Source: Watersipora subatra | Lineage: Eukaryota > Bryozoa > Gymnolaemata > Cheilostomatida > Watersiporidae | Length of the DNA stretch: 64,000 bases | Assembly: GCF_963576615.1 (NCBI RefSeq) | Contig: NC_088714.1 | Location: forward strand, 65,759,167 to 65,823,166 | Direction of reading: 5' to 3' | Shown here: in pieces, positions 33,850 through 45,800 of the stretch | Position numbering within the stretch: position 1 is the stretch's first letter | Layout: each line of letters starts with the position of its first letter | The notes under the pieces: generated by a model | What the model saw: the letters and a program-made list of their open reading frames with translations, nothing else | The model's database searches: none | Told to the model about the DNA's origin: nothing | Made by a program: the position numbers and the translations under genes

Positions 33850-36800
33850 GGAGTGTCAAGGACGAAAACTTGACATTTTGGTGGTGATAATCTATCGCCG
33901 ATTAAACCTTATTATGCAGCGTTATGCCATGCTGCATCAATTGTTCCGGCTCTTTTAGAGCATATTAGCTGTGTAAATAATTAAAATGTATTTATCGATC
34001 ACTACTGTCATTGTTGTTATTGTTTATTTTGAGGAATCTAGCCAACATTTTTCCCTGTCACGAGTGAAGAATCAATATTAACAATGGTACTAGTCATAAA
34101 AAGATACCATTACAGAGTGCTGCTAACCAAAAATGTTTGTGCTTAAATCGAGTTAGACTAAAATGGAGCTCTGTATTGCAACAAACTGATCACTCTAAAT
34201 TTTGATCGATTTTGTAGTGGCTACTACTGGCGTAGTAACTAAACAAAGTTGCCAAAGATTAGCGTTTTTACTCTACTTTATACGAAAGCAATTAGTGTAG
34301 TTTACAGTCTGCTTTTATTTTTAGGCGAGGTGGTGTCAGAATTTCATTCAGATTTGTCCTAAAGTGTTACCATTGGAGCCAACGTATGTTATAACCCAAT
34401 AATACTCTAAGTTGTTTTCTCTATCTATTCAGCCCCGTTATTCAAATCAACATTTTACCAGTCAGATGTAGTTTATCATAATTTTACCATGTTCATTCGT
34501 GTAGCTCAATCTATTTAAATAGACTCTCTCAATCCAGGACATAAAGTGTAGCGCTTCTGAATAAAATTTTCTATATAGCTTTAAGGCAAGCATGGAACTC
34601 TAATCAATTTTAAAAACTCATTTACTAATAAGCTGTAATAATGAGCAACAAACTATGCATTCAATAAAGTACAATATTGTGCAATTTTGTGCAACAATAT
34701 TGTGCAACTACATAATTTGTTACATAAATCCAAATTATGTTTCAGATCTGAAAAAACATCTTTTATCATTCTAAAATATAAAAAGTAAACATGTTTCTAT
34801 ACATTATGTTTCTATACATACTACTTGTACATTATACTTGTACATTATTTACCAATGCTGATAAATGCAAAGAAAAACTTACTGTTTAACCTCTGAGCGC
34901 CATTTTTATTTAAACGCTTTATTCGTCAAACTCGCTCTTATACTGCGATGCATTAAAAACCATTTAGTAAAAATGTTGATCTCCACGGTATTAATGTCGC
35001 TCTGCCCGAAGGAGAGTGCAAAATAGGCCACATTAGCATTGCTTCGTCCGTAAAAGGGTTAAATTTATCTTTCCAAAATTTAAACCAGTTAGTAGAAAAA
35101 TAAAGCACCATCCTCCATTTAAATGTCTCCTCTAGTAGGAAACCACTATAAGGGAAGGGTTGAAAAATAGAGCGCCATAATGCTCAAATAGATGTTTCAC
35201 AGTATATAAAAGAAATACATATATTATTTAGCTTTGTCTTCAACAGATGAATGCAGCCAGTGGATGAGGTTGAGGAAAAGCATTTTCTCAATTTTACCAT
35301 GAATGTCATTTTATCATGACTGCAAAAACATGCCTTAGCCACCGATTGAATTGACGGGTTTGCAGAACAAATGCATTTTGGTAACATCCAACCAAAACTT
35401 GACATTTTTCCTTTATTTATTGCATGGCTTTGCTATTTTAGCTTTGTTGCTAAAGTTTCTAGTTTTTTAGCTTTTAAGCCACTTTTGTTAGTTTTACTTA
35501 CAAAAACAAAACTTGCTGCTCAAACATCTGATGTGATGTACACTAACTCTTGTTTGCCATGCAAGTCATAATGGTTTCTTTGAAAATTGCCTTGTATGGT
35601 AAACAAAAGTTTGCTCATGATCTGGATTGCAATTCAAAATACCCAAATATTGGGCTCGCTTCTTGGTGTTTGAAACTTATATAAAGCTCATACGAAGTAT
35701 TAACAAACTTTGTTATCAGCGCTCACAGTTTCTTCATGGATTATTAACGCACATTCGTGTAAACTCGGCGTATTGTTTGGTTCCTTTGTTCACTAAAGGG
35801 AATTGGTATATGTAAAGGGTCATAGCAAGGTTGCGCTTGTCTTGCTCATCTACATATGTTACACTTTTCGTTACAATATATAAATTTTATGTATGTTACA
35901 TTTTTCATCACAATATATAAATGATTTGTGAGGAGAAAAAAATGTCTTCATTATAGGTGAGCGTTTAGTATTCTTCAAGATCATGGTTGTCAAGACATGT
36001 TTGAAGAACTTCAGTATAAAGTGCCATTATAAAGGTTTTATTGATCTTGTTTTAGTCTGAGATATACTTTACAGTGCAAACTTTGGTTTTAAAATCGCAC
36101 TGTTCATATTTTTAAACACTGTCGTGTACTGAAGTTTAACATCTGAATGAACTGCTTCTATAAGGTAGATGGGCATCTATAATGTCCCAATGAAATGTAC
36201 ATAAACGAACAACATGTGACCATTTTTTTCTGCAGCTGTCTCTGTATACATACACACCCCGCAATTCTTAGCGTCGCTGTTTGTGTATCTTTAAATTACT
36301 CAATTAAATTTTCATCATAGTTTATGATTCCAATCTACAAGTTCTTTCGCCTTTGGGCTTTGTATTCAGCTTGTAGCAAGTCTTTATTTTGTTATGGTTA
36401 TTCAATATAATCCCAGCCTGTCTAATTATATAATCTCAAACATTTTTAGGCTCAATAGAAATACAATACTTGTGATAAGCTTGGAGTGTCTTTCTAGGAA
36501 GGGAGAGTAGGTAGGTTTATATTGTAGTAGAGATTATGTCATTCATTTGTATGATTTCTATTTTCAAAGTGTTTGAAGGTTCCCGTCACATGAAAAGGGA
36601 TGCCATTTCTAATACCCTTTGAATTAGATTTGCTCAATTTTTCTGTAATAAAAATGTGTATTATCGATTACACAATGACATGTCACAAAGAAAAGCCTAC
36701 GCATGGAATTACACCAAGTTTTTATTTCTCACTGCTCATACATGTGTGAGTCGTGTTGACTTTTCATGGCATCATCAGTATTTGTATTCTGCTGCAGTTA

Positions 36801-36850
36801 TCTAAGAGAAGATGTGTTCTGCAGCATTTTTGTAAGTTTTTTTTGTTGCA
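33850..36850. other. SUZ12 upstream region
   Basis: About 3 kb that probably holds the SUZ12 promoter, 5' UTR exon and first intron. Apart from the family B fragment at 34882-35202 no element or coding exon was recognised. No frame encoding the usual SUZ12 N-terminal LFLQAFEKPTQ-type motif was found. Confidence 0.4.
34882..35202. mobile_element. Family B transposon, copy 2 (321 bp)
   Basis: TA-flanked, with left end CTGTTTAACCTCTGAGCG and right end complementary to CTGTGAAACATCTATTTGAG. The interior matches the opposite strand of 56268-56480, including the segment resembling a piggyBac-like terminus. Confidence 0.7.
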
Positions 36851-36851
36851 G

Positions 36852-39800
36852 AAGCCAAAGCCAATGAAGCGGTTGAAGGAGCCTTTAAATGGCTCCACTA
36901 CCTCATCAGAAATGGTCTCTGAATATCAGATAACCAATGGCAAGAGTGATGCAGCCCCTCCTGAAGGGAAGACATGCCCGAGGGCATATAGTAAGACAAG
37001 CAGGGGAATTCCGGATCGCTCTACAGTCCCCCAGGAGAAAGTGCCGAGCATTGAAGGTAGATGTCACATGCAACTCTGCTCGCCTGGCTCATACCAAACG
37101 TATTATGTTGCATTACATGAGCATTTTGATGCCATTCTATTCTATTGGTCTATTACAGATGCTGTGTATATCTACCGGATGATAATGAACAGTGGCACCC
37201 GACCGGTTGGTATACACCCTTCAACTCCCATGCTTTACTCTTGTATAGTTGGTCCGTCAGTTGAATTATCTTATCACTCGTTGTGTTGCAGCCCATATTC
37301 CTTCAGAGAAGTCTCACATATTTAGCACAAGCTCGTAAAGTGCAACGAAATACTCCCAAGTCGTAAGTTCATCGACTTTAGCTTACGTAATTGTTAATCC
37401 TCAGAGTAATAGCATTTATTTTAACCCTTTATCAAGTTGAAAGTTAGCTGACAGCTCACCAAATGCGCTATTAGCAGAAAACAACATTGCAAATCCTTCT
37501 CTCTATATTATTTTGGTATCATTTTGACTAAATGTTACATTTTGGCAACGTTTTAATTCTCGAAAATGACTGTAAAGACTTCAAAAGACAAACCAAAGAC
37601 TTCACTCATTAATTAGATCATAGTTGTTTTCAAAATTGGTCTCTCACTACTAATTTAAAATTCACTGTTGAAAGATGAAAGAATATGATTATATTGTTAT
37701 TACGGATTGTAAGTTTTAAATGCTGTCAGCGAACCTTCACGGGCAGCTCAGTGTTGAACTGTAAATCAACACGGTATACTCTCAATGCTTTAGCCGCCGA
37801 TCCATGTGATACATAAATGCTGATCACTTCTAGTCAAAGTTGCAATGTGTAAATGCGCTGACTATGACAAAACAGTTAAAATACATTCTTAATTCTATAG
37901 ACGCAGTTTGGACATGACTGCATTACCAGTAAGACCATTGTGTTTTAAGTTGAAAAATAAACATCAGATGGAAACCTAGCCACTAGCCTGGAGAGTCTTT
38001 CATTTGACTGTTTAGTATCTCTACCCGTATAAAAATAATTAACCCGCAAACTGATCAAACGACTTGTAAAAACTACTGCAAGTTTTCTGTTTCTCCAAAA
38101 GTCAGTGAAAAATTTGCGAATCAATTTTAATTAAACGTGAAAGTTCTTGATAGCTTTCAATAACTTATTCGAATGAGTATCATAAGGATAATTTAACTAA
38201 GAACTCCAGCGTTTGATGGCCAACACAAACTGCAATCATGCAATTCGTGGCTGCACAATTTTCTTCCCATATACCGTTTGTAACAGAAATTTGTTAGTTT
38301 CTACATAACTGCATCAAGTTTATTACTGGATATTAAATTTTCTCCATGTATCCTTTTAATAATTCATCCTTTAAATTTATTGCATATTAATAAATCACTG
38401 GTGTATATGTTCGTGGTTACTGTCATGAATGTTTGTTATATCAGCAACTGGAAAATGTCATTACCTCCAAACAGCTGTATTCAGTGTTTCATGGTTCAGC
38501 CTATAGAATAATAAAAACCAAAATGTGTCAAAATGACGAACACATCTAAATTGTATATGCTTTTTTTATAATTGTTAGTCTAAGGCCTCGCTCTCACAAA
38601 GTATATCTGTGTTTAGAAAAGGGATATAAAATACATCCTTGTTTTTTTCTAGCACTAGCAATGCCTTAGTCTTCTAACAGTTTAATCATGTTCTAAAATT
38701 ATTTCAAAAATGTTTTCCTCTGAAGCATTGAGATCGGTAGCTTTTTAGACATGACCTTTTTTAATTATAGTCCATTCGGCTATAGCCCTTTCTGCTATAG
38801 CCCTTTTAGCTATAGTTTCTCTTGTTCTTCTCTGAACATTCTCATAGAGTTGACACTTGTTGTTCGGTGACTGCAGCTCAGAGGATTTGGAAAGCTTGGT
38901 ACAGAAGCTATCTAATATGGCTGCTATGTGCTCTCAAGTGCAGTTAACCCTCACCAATGTTTTGAATCTCCGCGTTGGACCGACGGATAAGAAGGAAGTC
39001 TCTATAGAGTTCTATCTACAGAAAAACTGTTATAAACGACGCAAGGTGATGTCACTGTCTGCAATCTCATTTAAGTCGAGGTCATGATGTGGGGAAAATA
39101 TATGCGCATGTTTTACATAGTCGTGTTTGCTAATTTTTAAACAAATATTTGGCTAATGGGCCACAGAGGTTACATTATGGCTGCTCATTATAATGGCTAC
39201 TTACCATTCCATTAACTAATCTCAATTTGTCCTCCAAATTTGAACAGACACACGAGATCCCTAACAATCAGCAATGCCAGCAAACAAACACTTTTTTTAA
39301 AGGTAGTTGTGAGTAATGATTTTCTCCCTAGTTTGCTGAGTAGTTACAATATTTGAGCTGCAAGGAAACTGAACATATAATCTTGATTAGATGAAAGTTC
39401 TGGGTGTGAAAAGCATCACAATTCACAATATGTATGCACTCGAGTCTGGTTTATTCTGCTGGATTATTCCACGCGCATCCTTTTAAGAGCATGTATTCTG
39501 GTTGGCCTTATACTGCAGTTTCAGATCTCCGAGTTGGTTTCAATCCTCACCTATAAACCATCAAGCACCCATGTTTAAGCTATTTAAATATTTGACGGAC
39601 ATACCGTAAAACCTCTAATTGAATGCCACCTTCAATTGACCGCCACTAAAGAAAAAGGGTTGCAAAATGCAGCATTATGGCGTTCAATTAGAGGTTTTAC
39701 GGTAACTATGAAAGAAGACATGCACCCATGTTTAAGCTGTCATCTTCACTTACAGACGGATATAACTATGAAGGAGAAGTTCATTAAGAAGATTCTCCTA

Positions 39801-42800
39801 GTCACTCCTTATGATTTCTCTGCAGATCGTCACTGCATCACTCTCGATGCAGCCGAGCTCTCTTCTAATATAGGCTCCCACCACATGTCCGCTTGTTATC
39901 TCAAGGCCAAGGTCACTGTGGCCACAGAGCGGAAACCCTCACAGCCTCCTGGTACCTTTTTCATTTAGTCTCGTAATTGCATAAGCCTACTCGTTTCCTG
40001 TAGAGATTACGCCTACTTCCATGCGGTAGGCCATAACATGGTGAGGTCACCGCTAAGTGAGGACACCACGTGTTGGGGACATCACGTGATAGGTAGACTA
40101 TGTGTTGGCCATCATGCGATGAAGCCTCGATATATGATCTTAAGCTCTATTCTGAGCCGGGTAGGGCCCAAAATGTCGATTACTTTCTTTTTGGTGGGTC
40201 TAGCTTCTTTCTCACGATTCTTATTAACCAAATTGAATAATTGTGCTATTTATTCTCTTTGCTTCATTGTACACCTGGCTATCTCTCACAGCTCACTAGA
40301 CTTCCAGAGTACAAGTATATATAATAAAGATGGCTATATATGTCATTTTCTCTTCCAAGTGCGGCTAGAGAGAAGCCGTTGTTTTTAAGGCTGACTGTAG
40401 GGCTTTCATTATTCAAATTAAATTTGAGAACTTGCAATTGCTTGTCGCTTTTTACTGTAGTCACACCTTGACATACGAGCTTAATGAGTTCCGGTAGTGT
40501 GACTGAGCCGGTTTGTCAATTCTCTCATATTTCAAATCAAATTTTCCTATATAAAACAATTAAATACAAATTAATCCGTTCCCACACTTTAAAAAAAGCA
40601 CCTAAAACAGGATATTACAACGGAAAATGTGTTTTTAATTGTTTTAAGTCACTAACTACGCTCAGAAAGTAACAAATACTTATCTAGTGGTTATGCTCTG
40701 CAATAAAATTATACAGTACTGTACGTAGTTCTTACGTTCGAGACAGACGTTAGCTGCTAACTGCGTTGTGAGAGAGACTTGATAGTAACACATTTGGTAC
40801 ACTAAACTTTTGTGACACTACATAGCATAACATAAACTTCACAATTAAGGTAAATGACTTTGGCCTATTATATACACTATACTTACTATATTCACTGTAC
40901 TTACTATATATACTATACTTACTATATACACTATACTATACTTACTATATACACTATACTATACTTACTATATACACTATACTATACTTACTATATTCAC
41001 TATATTATACTTACTATATACACTATATTATACTTACTATATACACTATATTATACTTACTATATACACTATATTATACTTACTATATACACTATACTAT
41101 ACTTACTATATACACTATACTATACTTACTATATACACTATATTATACTTACTATATACACTATATTATACTTACTATATACACTATATTATACTTACTA
41201 TATACACTATACTATACTTACTATATACACTATATTATACTTACTATATACACTATATTATACTTACTATATACACTATATTATACTTACTATATACACT
41301 ATATTATACTTACTATATACACTATATTATACTTACTATATACACTATACTTATCATATACACTATACTATACTTACTATATACACTATATTATACTTAC
41401 TATATACACTATATTATACTTACTATATACACTATATTATACTTACTATATACACTATACTTACTATATACACTATATTATACTTACTATATATATACTA
41501 TACTAAATTCTAATTTAAATTTCATTTTCAGCTTTTTACTTCCTGCTTTACTCTTGCCTTGTTTTTTTTACTCATTTTCAATTTCACTTTTAGTCGACCT
41601 TTGTAAAACCTTTCCGAACTGATTTGACGAGAAAGACCGAGCGATGATATTTTCTTAAGGGGCCTCTCATGTACTCGGCCTCTGGTGGCTGCATCGATAA
41701 TCATCTCGTACACTTGTATCTTCAATTTGCCTCAATCGAAAGGCAAAAAATTGTTCGGAGCTTTGCTCGCATCTCAAATTTCTCATGTTGGGACATTCGT
41801 AGGTCGGTATCCAAACATAATAAATTTGTAAACTCTATTTATGGAATTTCTTACGGAATACAAAGAAAAAATTTTACATAAATTATTTACTTTGAATTTA
41901 TGTAAAAGATTGACGTTATAGGAGCATCTATTGTATTTGATCTGGCTTGAGGCGAGTGAAATGCAAAACATCGACCGATTAGTCTAACTGGTTAAGATGT
42001 TTTATTGTCCCTGGAAGGAGCTGCTCATCTACCAATCTTTGAGAGATAATTGTGGCATCTATGAACTTTCTCTGTGATGTTTTGTTTGTAGCTAAGAAGA
42101 CAAAGAGGAGGTACTATCCAGAGGTGCCTGAACCCAAATACCGACTAAAGGAATATGTATCTACATTACTCCTACATTCTGGGGGAAAGTCTTACCTCCC
42201 TAGCGGGAAACAGACTCTTTTTTTACAAGAAGTGGAGAGTGGCCAGCACATGACTCCAAAATTCATGGTAGCATGTTCCTACAGAGACAAATCTAGCAAT
42301 ATCTTCATATGAGATATGGTTACTGGGCAACAAAATCTCTTTCATTTCTTCCCTCTATATATAAAGTGTATGGACTTGTACCAGCTCTAGTATTCTGTAT
42401 ATAAAGTGTATTGACATGTACCAGCTATAGTATTCTGTATATAAAGTGTATTGACATGTACCAGCTATAGTATTCTGTATATAAAATGTATGGACATATA
42501 CCAGCTCTAATACTCTGTATATAAGGTGTATGGACATGTACCAGCTCTAATACTCTGTATATAAAATGTATGGACATATACCAGCTCTAATATTCTGTAT
42601 ATAAGGTGTATGGACATGTACCAGCTCTAATACTCTGTATATAAGGTATATGGACATGTACCAGCTCTAATACTCTGTATATAAGGTATATGGACATGTA
42701 CCAGCTCTAATACTCTGTATATATGGTATATGAACATGTACCAGCTCTAATACTCTGTATATAAGGTGTATGGACATGTACCAGCTCTAATACTCTGTGT

Positions 42801-45800
42801 ATATGGTATATGGACATGTATCAGTTCTAATACTCTGTATGTCACGGAGAGAAACCCTGTGCTACTGAATGCACTTATAGGCAGCTCATCCGAATTTAAT
42901 TAAGTTGTCCTATGAACTTCAATAGAGTTGTCCTATGAATTCCAATAGAGTTGTCCTATGAACTTTAATAGAGTTGTCCTATGATTTTTAATAGAGTTGT
43001 CCTATAAACTTTAATAGAGTTGTCCTATGAACTTTAATAGAGTTGTCCTATCCTATGAACTTTTATAGAGATGTCTTATGAACTTTAAAAGAGTTGTCCT
43101 ATGAACTTTAATAGAGTTGTCCTGTCCTATGAACTTTAATAGAGTTGTCCTATGAACTTTAATAGAATTTTTCTATGAACTTTAATAGAGTTGTCCTATG
43201 AACTTTAATAGAGTTGTCCAATGAACTTTAATAGAGTTGTCCTATGATTTTTAATAGAGTTGTCCTATAAACTTTAATAGAGTTGTCCTATGAACTTTAA
43301 TAGAGTTGTCCTATCCTATGAACTTTTATAGAGATGTCTTATGAACTTTAAAAGAGTTGTCCTATGAACTTTAATAGAGTTGTCCTGTCCTATGAACTTT
43401 AATAGAGTTGTCTTATGAACTTTAATAGAGTTTTCCTATAACTTTAATAAAGTTGTCCTATGAACTTTAATAGAGTTGTTTTATGAACTGTTTTTGACTC
43501 TTTGATGTATCTGTAGGACTGGGATGACCTCAGCTCAGCCCCCCAGTTGGTTCTAGAGTCATTACAAGTCAACCAGCGGAAGTTCACAAAACCGTCCGTT
43601 GAACGACCAAACTTAACTAATACGACTCAAATTCGGGGCCATGTCAGAGCTCAAATGGATTTATCCGGTCAAGCCGCGCAGTCTCTACACGAGGAAGGTG
43701 ACATGCCCTCCTCTCAGACCTCGGCTTCAGCTTCCGATATCACAAGTAGGTGGAGCCTATATAGGAAGTCTTACGAGCTGAATGAGCGCTGCTGTCAGTA
43801 GGGCAATAATCTTACAATTAAATATTTCGCTGTAACTGGATTCTATAAGTTGCTCTGAACCTTCACTTGACAAAATGGAAAAGGATACAAAAATATGAAA
43901 TAGGAAACAAGAAGTAAACTTCAAACTTGCTTCAACTTCCTTATATTTGTAATAAAATTCTAATGCGCAACAATTTACTGACAGTCGGAGGAAAGATTAG
44001 CAAGCTGCTTGCCTACGTAGTAATTAATACATGATGGTAATTACCTGAGATGATTGATTAAAGATGGCTGCCCTGGTGTGGTGGTCATTGATTAAAGATG
44101 GCTGCCCTGGTGTGGTGGTCATCGATGGCTGCCCTGGTGTGGTGGTCATTGATTAAAGATGGCTGCCCTGGTGTGGTGGTCATCAATGGCTGCCCTGGTG
44201 TGGTGGTCATCGATGGCTGCCCTGGTGTGGTGGTCATTGATTAAAGATGGCTGCCCTGGTGTGGTGGTCATCGATGGCTGCTCTGGTTTGGTGGTCATCG
44301 ATTAAAGATGGCTGCCCTGGTGTGGTGGTCATTGATTAAAGATGGCTGCCCTGGTGTGGTGGTCATCGATTAAAGATGGCTGCCCTGGTGTGGTGGTCAT
44401 CGTTGGAAACTTAATGTTTAAGGCTGAGGAGGTGGTAACAAAACTCCAGTCTAGATTGCGGGAATTTTATGAATAAGCAACTTATTTTTGTTTTTCTATC
44501 TAATATATTTTAAAGCTCGCTTTTTTTTACTGGTCGGCTTATTCACTCTCACTCATTTTTAGTTTTTCTTTCTCACATTCACTTCTTCATGAACTCTAAC
44601 GATGCTCTCGAGGGATTGTAAGAGTTTGTACAGCGGTGTGTGAATAGCGGTGTGTGAATGTCTTTCTATTAACTCATTCGCACCCTACTAATTTCGCACC
44701 CTGCCTAGCACGTTATAAATACGCGTGCTTGCGTGCGAATTAGTTAATAGTTGTCTTGATTATAAGAACATCAGTCTTCTTTCTTTATAGACTACTTGCT
44801 AAGACCACCCTAGTAGTTTTCTTGGTATCCATTTTATAAACTGAAAAAGGTTTAAAACACTCCTTAAAGGTTGACTTGCAACAAAACTTACATTTAGTTA
44901 TTTGGTATTACAAAGTTCACCATGTCTTACTCTGCTGTGGTGTAGGTGCAAAATATGTGTCATGGTCACAGAAACCATAGTTAAATCGGAATTATAAGAT
45001 TCAGAGTTATCTAAACTAGCAAAAGGAGAAAATTCTCACAGTTATTTTGCAAAAAAGTTTTGATTCTAGCTTAATTACAGCAGATTTTATGGTCAAAAAA
45101 CTGAATGCACGTTTACTATTAGTGCGAAAACATAGTTCCGAGAAAACTGGCGTTAAAGTTTGAGAAACGAAAACCAATGCACAATTTTTTTTACATTTCA
45201 AAACGTCATAGCAACCAATATCAAGAAGTTGTGATATTTATCTAGATTTCTGTATTTTTATCAAAAAATTATGCTGAATTTAAAAATCCAAACAGATTTT
45301 AGCTGGTTGTCATAGAAATAACTGTATATTTATTAAAAAATGTATTACTTAACCCTTTCGCGGGCAAAGCGACATTTTTGTCGCTTTGCGATACTCCTTC
45401 AAATGGGCAGAGCGGCACTTTTGTCGCTATGGTAACATTTTTCTTTTATTGCGGCTTTTGGTTTGCTAAAAGCCGTTTTTGTTTACTTTTTTGATCGATA
45501 GCTAGCTACGATATATTGGCTTCGGTTAGCCTCTAAGATAATTTTCTATTAGCACAAAATGATCGTTTTTAGCAGAATAAAAATTGCGAAAAAAATTAGT
45601 AAATCGTTCTAAATAATTTTTAATTATTTAGAACGAATTATTTATTATTTCTTTCTTTCTTTTTGGTTCTGTTTTAGCCATTATTTACTGAAAGCTTCGA
45701 GAGTTTTAATTTAGTTTATCGTCATGACGACTTCATAGAGAACTCTCCGTGATTATTCTAATACAGCAAGTACTAGTACCAGAGTTACTAAGAGAATCAC

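Noticed and set aside
40854..41513. 219-codon Tyr/Ile/Leu-rich frame
   Set aside because: Microsatellite translation within a transposon and within a SUZ12 intron.
41972..42050. tRNA-like sequence (TAGTCTAACTGGTTAAG)
   Set aside because: Resembles an A-box, but no B-box at the right distance; too weak to call.
43746..43801. SUZ12 exon 7 extended to the stop at 43801, or donor at 43750
   Set aside because: The donor after 43745 gives the phase needed for exon 8 with the zinc finger; the others lead to a stop or the wrong frame.
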